A stretch of DNA of 64,000 bases from Ilex aquifolium (Eukaryota; Streptophyta; Magnoliopsida; Aquifoliales; Aquifoliaceae). A program made the translations under genes and the position numbers. Under the pieces are notes generated by a model. The model was not told where the DNA came from. It made no database searches and was given only the letters and a program-made list of their open reading frames with translations. Location: positions 20,346,270-20,410,269 of the forward strand of contig OX637398.1 in NCBI GenBank assembly GCA_951799425.1. Reading direction: 5' to 3'. This document shows positions 1-9,189 of the stretch, piece by piece; position 1 is the stretch's first letter, and each line of letters starts with the position of its first letter.

Positions 1-1800
1 GCGTGTTATGACTCCTTAGGAGAGATTGTTTTTTATAAGGACATCTTGGAGGCAGGTTTGAGATTTCCAATACCTGGGCCCAACTGTCGGATCCTGAGCC
101 ACTTATCATTGACTCCGGGGAGGTTGACTCCCAATGGTTTGAGGATAATTCTAGTGTTATTCTCTCTATGGCCGCTGGTCCATGGTGCTAATGTTTCTCC
201 CCTTTTTGAGGAGTTCTTGGCTTCGTACGTGCTTCTAGATAATTCTATTCCTCATCAAGGATGGTACCGCTTTACCCTAAGGTCGGGCAAGTTTATTACT
301 TGATTACCTTCAAATTTTCATAGTTGAAAATCTAGGTTCTTCTTTGTTAGAGGTGAGTGGGCTGTTGTGGAAGATCGTGATTTAGTGCCTTCGAGGTGGG
401 ACACTGCTTTTGCGTTTGACTTTCATATCTCTGGTATTCATTCTCATGTTTGGTTCCTTTACAGCTCCACCTATGTTATCTGCGGAGCAGGAGAGCAGGC
501 TTTAGGCCGTACGGGATCACCCTATCAAGGAATTCACGACCCTCATGTCAGCGGCAGGTCATCCCAGAACCTCTCCTAGGCAGAAGAGGAAAGTTATTTG
601 ATCTTTCCAATAAACATTGATGATTATAACACTGTAGGTTCTTCGTGTTATACTAGTTCCGCTGGTCCTACTGTTGATAGAGCAATGGTGGAGGCTCATT
701 ATGCTTATGGGGTGGCATCTTCCCCTCCTTCTAAGAGGGCGAAGTCTGATGCCCCTAGCGCTTCTCGGTCGAGATCCGATAGCCAGGTTGCTTCCTGGGA
801 GACGAGACCCAATGGTGCCCCCACTCCTTCCCCAACTGAGACTCCTTTGCATTCCAGAGCTAGCTCTATTACCGCTATAGGATTTGAGACTATAATGCGG
901 TCTTTCGTCAAGACTAGAGTTCTACGTTGTTGTCCTGCTTGTAGCAGTGGTTCGGTATCCATGTTGCAGGACATGAATCTGGCCAAGGAGTGGCTTTTGG
1001 GGGTTTGTGACCGTCTTAGATATCAGAGAGGTCAACTCTCGAGGTCCAGAGGGCATTAGCAATACCGCGATGGAAGGGTTTGTCATGGTATGCATTTTAC
1101 TCAACTTTGATTTTGTAACTGCCTCATTTCCCTCATATCCTACTTTTTGAATGCTTATAAGTGGCTGCCAATTTTTCCTGACTTTTTTTAAGGACGATCA
1201 AGCTTGGAAAGGTATCCAGGGATTTGGAAAAAGAGAGGCAGGCTCGAGAGGCTACTGAGGAGCAATTGAGGCTCGAGAGGCAAGCACGAGAGGTTGCCAA
1301 GGATCAATTGATGCTAGCCCACGAGAGAGCTGCACCTCTTGAGGCTGAGCTTTTGGAGTCCCGTGAGAGGGCCACCCAGTTGGAGGCTTACAGAAAGGCT
1401 GCCTGCGCGAGAGTAGAGATAGAGCTGTGAGCGTCCCATGAAATAGGTCGCTAGAGCAGAGGCCGAGCTTCGGACTGCTCGGGAGAAGGCTGTCGTGGCA
1501 GAGGCTGACCTGTGAGCAGCTCATAAGAGAGCTACATGGGCAAATGCTCGTTCCATTGAGATGAAGATGAGGAGGGAGGCTACTGAGAGGGGCACTGCGG
1601 TCGCCTTTATTGATGGTTATGAGGAACTTAGGGGGAAGGTCTCAGCAGCTTTCCCTGCCTTTGAATTTTCTGGCTTCATTCCCTATGAGGCACGGGGGAC
1701 TGGTGATGATGGGGAGAGCTTTGATGAGATGGATTGGGGAGCAGTGAATGATTTCATGAGTATGACACTTTTATCTTTTTGTTTCTCTTTTTGTTGCTAG
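1..1800 (+). pseudogene. Antisense extra ORF of Tat-1 (gypsy-type N-terminal domain plus coiled coil), broken
   Basis: The piece at about 46-300 has the pattern EAGLRFP...LTPGRLTPNG...GWYRF, which resembles the plant 'putative gypsy type transposon' domain (Pfam PF04195, formerly Transposase_28). It continues with a KSRFFFVRGEW-like segment near 325-380 after two stops. A Ser/Pro/Thr-rich linker follows (600-860), then a possible intron (GT at 1087, AG at 1192), then a Glu/Arg/Ala-rich coiled coil (about 1200-1520, with QARE and ERA repeats) and an acidic tail ending at the stop at 1798-1800. The true start is outside the window. The product has no established function. The same architecture recurs in antisense at 27626-30381, which supports a shared ancestral gene. 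Several stops and frame changes make this copy non-functional. Confidence 0.65.
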
Positions 1801-2077
1801 GTCATGTTCTATCTTTTGTAAATTATTTACAAACTTCTATGGAATGAGAGACAGTTTTTGACAAAGATAATTTTGCAAAGTTTGACTTTTTAATTTGAAG
1901 TACATAACAAAAAGAATTGATTAAAACAACAAAAGATAATTAAAATGACAGTCACTGAGTTGCACCCCGCTATTAGTAATACCTTTTTAGGTGTTCTATG
2001 TTCCATTGATGGGCCAGGGCTTTCCCCTCAGAGTTCTGAATTTTGTAGGTGTCCGGCCTTACAACTTTTGTAACCAT
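1801..2077. other. Spacer between Tat-1 pol and its antisense ORF
   Basis: AT-rich sequence without ORF or repeat that I can identify. By position it is the 3' untranslated part of the Tat-1 pol transcript and the 3' flank of the opposing ORF. The two genes converge here. Confidence 0.5.
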
Positions 2078-3201
2078 TTAAGGTCCCTCCCAATTAGGGC
2101 CTAACTTCCCCTCCCGAGAGTCCTTGGTAGACTGGATGACCTTTTTCAGGACTAGGTCCCTAGGCAAGAAGGAGTGAGGCTTCACACTCGAGTTGTAGTT
2201 CTTGGTCATGCGACGCTTATATTCCGCATTCTTGAGTATGGACATCTCTCTCTCCTCCTCTATCAAGTCGAGGTTCATGCGGAGGCCTTCTTCATTAGTG
2301 GTAGGGTTATGGTGTTGGACCCTGAAGGATTGTACTCCAATTTTGACTGGTATTACTACCTTTGTCCCATAGACTAAATAGAATGGGGTCTCTCCAGTAA
2401 GACTTCTTGGAGTTGTCCGATAAGCCCATAATACTCCTGGGAGCTCGTCCACCCATCGCCCCTTGGCGCTTTCCAATCTAATCTTCAGGTTGCGGAGGAT
2501 TGTTCGGATGGTGACCTCCGCCTGCCCGTTCGCTTATGGATGGCAGGGCTGGAGTGGGGTTGCTTGATCTGTAGGTCAGCACAGAAGTTATTAAGGAGTT
2601 TGTTGTCAAACTGCTTAACATTATCACTTAGTATTGCATAAGGTATTCTGAAACGGCATACTATGTTCCTCCAGATGAAGTCTTTCACTTTCTGGTTCGT
2701 TATTCTGGCTAAGGACTCATCTTCTGCCCACTTTGTGAAGTAGTCAATGGCTACTACCACAAGCTTGCATTGACCCCCACTCATGGGTAGGGGACCTAAG
2801 ATGTCGATCCTGCAAATGGAGAAGGATCATGGGCTCAAGATGGTGGTGAGCTCTTCTGGTGGTTGTCTCAGTATTGTAGCAAAGCGTTGGCACTTGTCGC
2901 ACGTCCTTGCGAACTCACGGGTGTCTTTGATCATGCTAAGCCAGTAGTAGCCTTGTCTTAATGCCTTATGAGCTAGTGCACGCCCTCCTAAGTGATTTTC
3001 ACATATTCCCTCGTGGATTTTCCTAATGGTATAATTGGCTTCCTCGGGGGTGAGATAGCGGAGTAGTGGCAGTGAATAACTATTCTTGTAAAGAGTGTCA
3101 CATAGGATGACGTACCTAGATGCTCTTATTCTCAACTTTTTGGCTTCCACTGGATTTTTTGGGAGATCACCTTCCTCTAGGTAGGCTCGAATAGGATCCA
3201 A
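2078..3201 (-). pseudogene. Tat-1 integrase, frameshifted
   Basis: The HHCC zinc-binding part is at about 2827-3201: a KIHEGICENHLGG segment followed by CDKCQRFA. The catalytic core is at 2485-2784 (DYFTKWAEDE, then VCRFRIPYAILSDN with the second Asp). The C-terminal part is at 2078-2476 (WAYRTTPRSLTGETPF, ending GKLGPNWEGP). The region around the catalytic Glu falls at a frame break near 2490-2570. The integrase would insert the cDNA into host chromatin, but the three frames cannot give one protein. Compared with the homologous, almost uninterrupted copy at 25187-26685, the order and spacing are the same. Confidence 0.85.
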
Positions 3202-3666
3202 TTGGCTTCGGAGGATGCACAGCTAACATCGTCCTCCTCTGCCTTGACCTTGCTTGGCTCAAAATGGTGGCTTGTCAGTGCTGGGCCCATGAGTATGTTT
3301 GTAGATGCGAACTTGGCAACAACATTTTCCATGGCGTTTTCCTTCTTGGGCACATGGTAGATTTGGAAGTGGTTAAACTTTTTCAATAAAGCTTGGACCA
3401 CTGACAAGTATTCTTGCATTTTTTTCCTCCTTTGCCTCAATGTCTCCCTTTACCTGATTGACTATCAGCTGAGTATCGATATAAACTATCAGGGCTTCCA
3501 TCTCTATTGCAAGCTTTAAGCCTGATATAAGGGCCTCATATTCTACTTGGTTATTCGATGCTGCGAAATGGAGGGACACATCATACTTGAGTGGAGTGCC
3601 TTGGGGGCTTATCAGTACCAACCCTGCGTCGCCGCCCTCAGTAGTGGAGAATCCATCTACGTACAA
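3177..3666 (-). pseudogene. Tat-1 second (archaeal-type) RNase H
   Basis: The segment starting MYVDGFSTTEGGDAG carries the first catalytic Asp in YVDG. NNQVEYEAL carries the Glu, and a later stretch reads VYIDTQLIVNQV. The overlapping frame at 3177-3440 continues it with the VPKKENAMENVVAKFAS part, so a frameshift lies near 3430. Tat elements are known to have gained this extra RNase H between the gypsy RNase H and integrase. It would degrade the RNA strand during cDNA synthesis. Confidence 0.75.
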
Positions 3667-4400
3667 TCTCTAGCATGATATCGTGCTAGCGGGGGACGCA
3701 TGCTTAGGTGTGGCAAGGCACTGAGGCTAGAGCATGACAGGTTGGGGCGCTGAGGACTCGGGAGGAATAAGTGAAAGGGAGCTAGGCGCCTCTGGCATAT
3801 GAGTCTGGACTCTAAAGGCCTGGGGGCCATTTCCAAGTTGTCAAGCTCTTTGGGAACAGTGTTTAGGCTTGCCTCATGGTGACTTGAGGTGTTGTGTACT
3901 GGGCAGGTGAGTACAGGGGCGCATGGTGTTCCTTCCTTGGATTCTTCTAGTGGTGTAGATTTGGCCGCAAAGTCTATAATCTCTTGCGCTTTTATGGCCG
4001 CCCTCGGCTTGTATTGCACGTCAAACTCGCTCAACTCGATGGCCCATTTGAGGAGTCGGCCAGACATATCTAGCTTTCCCAGGATTCCCTTGAATGGTTG
4101 ATCTGTAACAACCACGATGGTGTGGCTCTAGAAGTAATGGCGTAGGCGTCTGGCGGCGGTGACAAGTGCGAGGGCCAACTTCTTCAATTCAGAGTATCTC
4201 TCATCTGCTCCTCGATACGCCCTGCTTATATTGTATATTAGCCTTTGGACTCCTCCATCCTCCCTGACAAGGACGGAGCTCACGGTAGAGGATGAGGAGG
4301 AGAGGTAGATATATAGGACCTCTCCTGGTATGTCATGAGAGAGTGAGGGGGACGTAACAAGATAGGCCTTTAAATTTTGGAAGGCCTCCTCTGCGTCCAA
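3657..4400 (-). pseudogene. Tat-1 gypsy RNase H / connection domain
   Basis: The frame at 4128-4400 has DAEEAFQNLKAYL followed by RGADERYSELKKLALALV, the typical RT-RNase H2 segment. The adjacent frame continues with VVTDQPFKGIL and WAIELSEFDVQYKPR. The junction at about 4128 is interrupted by a stop. The canonical first Asp appears lost: LYIYLSSSSS stands where a D-x-S motif is usual. That loss agrees with the view that this RNase H became a tether once the second one was acquired, but it could also be random decay. Confidence 0.7.
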
Positions 4401-4415
4401 TCCCCACTGGAAAGA

Positions 4416-5304
4416 TTAGCAAAGGATCTTAATGAAAGGTAGACATTTGTCTGCTGATTTTGAGACAAACCTGTTGAGGGCTGCTATCCTTCCGTTAAGG
4501 CGCTGGACCTCCTTCATAGAAGCTGGGGAACTCATCTCCAAGATAGCTATGATCTTGTCTGGATTTTCCTCAATGCCCCTGTTGTTGAGTATGAAGCCCA
4601 TGAATTTTCCTAAACTAATGCCGAATACACACTTTTCAGGGTTTAGCTTCTTTCTATAGGCTATCAGGATGTCAAAGGTCTCCTGCAGATGTGTCACGTG
4701 GTCTGCTGCATCCATGTTCTTCACCAACATATCGTCCACATAGACCTCCATGGTCTTCCCGATCTGTGCCTCGAACATCTTGTTCATGAGGCGTTGGTAT
4801 GTGACTCTAGTGTTCTTGAGTCCGAAAGACATTACCCTATAGCAGTAGGTTCCTTTCAGAGTGATGAAGGAGGTTTTTTCCTAGTCTGGGGGAAAAATTA
4901 TAATCTGGTTGTACCTAGAATAAGCATCCAGAAAACTCAAAAGCTCATGTCCCGCAGTGGTATCAATAAGGATGTTGATGCATGGGATAGGATAACTATA
5001 TTTGGGACAAGCTTTGTTGAGCTCCGTGAAGTCCACGCAGAGCCACCACTTCCCATTGGCTTTTGTTGCCATCACTATATTTGATAGCCAATTTGGGATA
5101 GGCTACCTCCCTTACTAACCCGTTTGCCAGCAGCTTTTCCACTTCCTTTTTCATGGCCTGTCCTCTCTCGGCACTTATATTCCTCAACTTTTGGTGGACG
5201 GGTTTGTACTTGGGATCCACGTTGAGCCGGTGGGTGGCCACTTTGGGATTGATGCCCTCCAGATCTTCGTGGGACCAGGCGAACACATCCATGTTTCGCC
5301 TCAA
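4416..5304 (-). pseudogene. Tat-1 reverse transcriptase, frameshifted
   Basis: Three frames cover the domain. The piece at 4996-5304 includes KKEVEKLLANGLVREVAYP. The piece at 4881-5075 includes NGKWWLCVDFTELNKACPK and the SFLDAYSRYNQI motif with a catalytic Asp. The piece at 4416-4832 includes MSFGLKNTRVTYQRLMN and the YVDDMLVKN box (about 4731-4742). The YVDDMLVK form is typical of Tat elements. The domain would copy element RNA into DNA. Frameshifts near 5075 and 4850 inactivate it. Confidence 0.88.
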
Positions 5305-5990
5305 GAAGTCTACGAGGTGGGTGGCTCGCTCTTGGGAAAGTGAGGAGCCAATATAAATTTTCCTCTCTAGAAGGCTTTTCGTCCAGCTCTACTGGCTGAA
5401 GTTCTTCTGCTGGTTCCCTTCTCTCCGACGTGATGTCATCCCGGGAGTCAAGCACTTCCACTTTGAGGGTTTCCTGTGGCCTCCTGGCCCTCATAGAGGC
5501 CACATAGCATTCCTTAACGGAGATTTGGTCTCCTCTAATTTCTCTGATCCCTCTATGGGTTGGGAAACGAAGGAGAATGTGGTAGGTAGACGACACTGTC
5601 TTTAGGGTATTGAGTGTAGGGCGTCCAATGATGATTTTGTAGGGAGAGGAACAATCTGGTACTATGAAGTTCACCGTGATGGTGGAACTTCTTGGTGCTG
5701 TCCCTGCTATAACTGGCAGGGTGATGGAACTCAAAGGGTAAACCCTCTCCCTCGAGAATCCAATTAGGCGTGTCCTAATGGGTTGCAATCTCTCCTTGCT
5801 AAGGTGGGGGCTGTCATAGGCTGGTGCGAACAGGATGCGGTGGAGCTACCGTTGTCAACCAGAATTCTCTTTTCCTGGTAGTTGGCTACCATCATGGTTA
5901 AGACTAGAGGGTCATCATGGGGAACTTGGATTCCCTCGAGGTCCCTGTCTGAGAAGGAGATGACCTCTTCTTCCCTGTGTCAGGGTGTCT
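5075..5990 (-). pseudogene. Tat-1 aspartic protease and gag-pol linker
   Basis: A VDNGSS motif read at 5842-5859 fits the plant gypsy protease active site (D-N/S-G). Downstream in the 5075-5788 frame are VNFIVPDCSSPYKIIIGR and GRPTLNTL, the conserved C-terminal flap and IIGR segment. The remaining part is a charged linker toward RT. Upstream gag is absent: sequence beyond about 5990 changes to an inverted copy of the same protease and then to a LINE. Confidence 0.75.
5604..5681 (-). repeat. 78-bp inverted-repeat arm (original, inside Tat-1 protease)
   Basis: This segment is repeated in reverse complement at 6030-6107 with about three mismatches. In this copy it encodes part of the protease (VPDCSSPYKIIIGR) in its normal minus-strand frame. 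Confidence 0.9.
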
Positions 5991-6029
5991 TCATCGGGCG
6001 AGGACCACTTGACTCCGTAGAAACCCAAA

Positions 6030-6107
6030 CATCACGATGAACTTCATAGTACCGGACTGTTCCTCTCCCTACAAAATCATCATTGGACGCCCTACACTCA
6101 ATACCCT
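6030..6107 (+). repeat. 78-bp inverted-repeat arm (filler copy at Tat-1/LINE junction)
   Basis: Reverse-complement copy of 5604-5681, so the protease fragment here reads on the plus strand. It sits exactly between the end of Tat-1 (about 5990-6030) and the start of LINE RNase H sequence (about 6108). That is what templated filler DNA at a repaired break would look like. Confidence 0.9.
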
Positions 6108-8610
6108 CTGGATAGCAACTCTTGCCACTATTGTTTCCGCTAGACATTCTTTTAAATAATGCCCCCATAAAGTGCCCCTGATCGTCTCTTATGGCAACTC
6201 GCACTCCCAAATCATTTTGTGATTCAAACAAGGCAGCGTCAAAATTAACTTTAAATGAACCAGACCTTGGTTGACACCACATACTGCTAGAATCAGCCCT
6301 TGGAATCAGGTCATATAAGGTTGTTACCTTTTGGTACTACATCTAGTATTTTTTAGCACACTCGCTCACTTCTGAAGGATCATGCAACACATCCTCAAAG
6401 ATCCTGATATTCCTATTTCTCCATACAAGCTAGCATATGATAAGAAAGAGGGAGTAGTCTTCAGAAGTAAGAATTCGGTGAGCATCGCGCAATCACTCTC
6501 TTGGGTCAGAGATATCCAACTGAGCCACTGCAACCAGTGAAGTGAACGCCACACTACAACAGCCCAGGGGCAATGAATCAGCGATTCGTCTACAATTTGG
6601 CACACCCCACACTATCCAGCCACAACGACTCTTCTTTGCAAAAGATTGTCCGTCGTTGGTGGAGCATTAGAGCACACACGCCATGCAAAAAATTTAATTT
6701 TATTGGAATCTTCTAATTCCATACAAAATTCAAATTTCCATGTCCAGAGCTACTGGATGGAACTGAGTTGCTCGAACCCGCGTTCAATAAGCCTTAATCC
6801 ATGATGATGTGATATGCACTACATACTAAAAATCGCCCATTAGAATTATAATGCCAGATTAGTTGGTCATCCATCCTATTAACACTCAGTGGAATAATCT
6901 TTATCACGAGTGCCTCATGAACTAATAAAACTTTATTCACCCTTTTCCTTGCTTCCAATATTCTTCTCCAAGTGTAAGAGGTTTTGTACCCCAACTCTAC
7001 CTCCATAAATGTAGAAGAAGGAAAATACCTCGCCTTGAGTGCTTGGTAGAGGAGAGTGTTAACCTCAACATTGATTCTCCATGCCTGCTTAGCTAACAAA
7101 GCCAGATTGAAAGCTTTCAAATATTTAAAACACATACCACCCCTTTCCTCTCTTGTGCACGTCTTATTCCAACTAACCCAATGCATTTCACAAAAATAAT
7201 TCGGAAGTTTAAAATAAATCGCATATGTAGTTATAGATTGAACAACCACCTTAATTAAAACTTCCTTGCCAGCTCTAGAAAGGAGTTGTTCTTTCTAACC
7301 TTGAATTTTGTTCCACATTTTCTCTTTCAAATTGTTGAAGACATCCTTTTTAGATCTACCCACCACTATTGGCAAACCCAAATATTTTTCATATTGATGG
7401 ACCCATGGTACTCCAAAAATATCATGATCTTGGCTTGTTTGTCTCTTCGATGTGTTGCTGCTGAAGACCACTGCTGATTTATCCAAATTCAACTATTGAC
7501 CTGAAGCAGCTTTGTATAGCTTAAGGATTGATTTCACCACCCCAGTTTCTGATTATGATGCATTCAAGAATAGGAGGCTATCATCAACAAACAGAAGGTG
7601 AGATATTCTCGGATAGCCTCTACCCATTGCTATACCAGTAATCGTCCCCTTCAACTCCGCATCACGTAGAAGGGCTATTAAACCTTATGTACAAATAAGG
7701 AACAAGTAAGGCGACAAAGGTTCTCCTTGTCGAAGACCCATTTCAAGATGGAAATAACCCAATTGCTAATTATTCAAAATAATAGAATACGAGACGGTTG
7801 AGACGCATTGCACAATCAATGATACCCATTTATTGTCAAAACCTTGTGTATTCATCATTTTTTCCAAGAACACCCTATCATAGGCTTTACTCGTGTCAAG
7901 CTTCAAAGAAGCATGACCCATTTTACCCCAACTTTTACACTTTACAAAATGATTGACTTCGAAGGCTACCAAAACATTATCAGTAATCAATCTTCCCGGA
8001 AGGAAGGCACTTTGAGTCTCAAAAATGACCGAGGGTAGAATATGCTTCAAACAATTAGCTAGAATTTTAGATATTATTTTATAAATAACATTGCAGAGAC
8101 TAATTGGGCGGAATTGAGGTGAAGATTCTGGATTTTCACATGTAGGGATAAGTAAAATATGAGTGTAGTTTATTTTGAAGGAAACGGACCACCAATGACG
8201 AAAGCCAAAACGTACTCTGACACATCAGGACCCACAATATGCCAAAATTTTTCGAAAACAGTGGGGGCACATCATCTAGGTGAAGGGATGTTGTGGGGGT
8301 ACATTTTAGAAATTGTTGTAGTTACCTCCCCCATACGAAAAGTCTACACAAGCCTTTAATTCATTTCACCAGTCACCTTGTGTTCCACTTTGCATAAAAT
8401 AGCCTCCAGGTCCCGGTTATATGGTCTACTAGATGTAAAAAAATTCTTGAAATAACCTACAACAACTAGTTCCATCTCTACTGATTTGTCACAATATCCC
8501 CCTTCACCATTTCTTAACTTGATTATTGTGTTCTTTTTTCTCCTTTGGGATGCCCAAGCATGAAAAAATGTAAAATTTCTATCCCCTTCTTTTAACCAAT
8601 GCACCCTCAA
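6108..8610 (-). pseudogene. LINE ORF2: reverse transcriptase, zf-RVT and RNase H pieces
   Basis: The segment 8356-8610 (VHWLKEGDRNFTFFHAWASQRR) precedes the RT. The segment 7766-8050 has FLPGRLITDNVLVAFE and KLDTSKAYDRV, with the first catalytic Asp. Near 7571-7605 the minus strand reads LLFVDDSLLFLN, the F-x-D-D box. The segment 7295-7492 (EKYLGLPIVVGRSKK) is the LGLP motif. The segment 6794-7249 (GGMCFKYLKAFNLALLAKQAWR) and 6366-6605 (HCPWAVVVW) are the zf-RVT region. The segment 6108-6282 (GSFKVNFDAALF, then VAIRDDQGHFMGA) is RNase H. At least six frame changes prevent expression. Confidence 0.85.
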
Positions 8611-8848
8611 TCATTGCCGCCAATAAGTCTCCTCCATATCAAGCAACTAATTCAATCCCAACTCAATGACTTGTGCCTGTTGTTTTGATTCTTCTATTTT
8701 GCCTTTCCCCTTGAGAGTTTCCAATTGAGATTTTAAAGCTTCAATCTTCAAAGGAATATGCCTAATGTATTCTTGTTTCTACTTAAGTAAACCCAATCTG
8801 TAATTTTGCAACTTGCTGATGAACCCTTGACTGCCTAAGCAAAACCCA

Positions 8849-9100
8849 TTAGAAACCCAAGTCCTCCCTCCTAACCCATGCGGCTTCGAACCAAAATCTT
8901 CTTCTTCTAGAACGCCTCGCATTGGCCAAGTATCTTATGTTGCTATCCATCATAACTTGGTAATGATCAGATTCTTTAGAGAATTTATGAAACACTCTTG
9001 AGTTTGGGAATCTAGCCATCCACTCCACATTTGCACATACTCTATCCAATCTTTCCCACACTGTATGTGAATCCTTCCAATTATTACTGTCACACCTCAT
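8849..9100 (-). pseudogene. LINE endonuclease C-terminal fragment
   Basis: The frame contains WERLDRVCANVEWMARFPNS and SKESDHYQVMMD. Plant L1 endonucleases have the pattern ERLDR..N..W...FP followed by SDHxP, so the SDH motif is preserved. The catalytic N-terminal half is missing. Confidence 0.8.
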
Positions 9101-9107
9101 CTCAGAA

Positions 9108-9184
9108 AATAGATAAGGTGTGGGTAACCTTGCTCATTATCATCCCGAAAAAGAGATAAGGTGTGGGTAACCCTGCTCATTATC
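9108..9184. repeat. Short tandem duplication at the LINE 5' truncation point
   Basis: A block reading agataaggtgtgggtaacc followed by (t/c)tgctcattatc occurs twice, about 44 bp apart, with one substitution. It sits where recognisable endonuclease coding stops, so it may mark the 5' junction of the insertion or a later slippage event. Confidence 0.8.
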
Positions 9185-9189
9185 TTTTA

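Larger units (their letters stand above)
1..5990 (-). mobile_element. Tat-lineage Ty3/gypsy retrotransposon relic (Tat-1), cut by window edge
   Basis: From right to left on the minus strand I see a protease with a VDNGSS-type active site, reverse transcriptase with YVDD, a gypsy RNase H, a second RNase H starting near YVDG, and integrase. Two RNase H domains in this order are the hallmark of the plant Tat lineage. Downstream of pol is a plus-strand extra ORF (1-1800), an arrangement known for Tat elements. Stops and frameshifts break every domain. The right end at about 5990 is lost in rearranged sequence and the 3' LTR should lie left of base 1. No LTR or TSD is visible, so the element limits are approximate. 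Confidence 0.85.
6108..9110 (-). mobile_element. L1-type LINE, truncated at both ends
   Basis: On the minus strand from right to left: C-terminal part of an APE-type endonuclease, reverse transcriptase, the plant zf-RVT zinc region and an RNase H domain. This is the order of plant L1-like ORF2. The 5' part (ORF1 and the endonuclease N-terminus) is missing beyond about 9110, next to a short tandem duplication. The 3' UTR and poly(A) tail are also missing: the RNase H stops at the filler copy at 6107. Many frame breaks are present. Confidence 0.85.
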
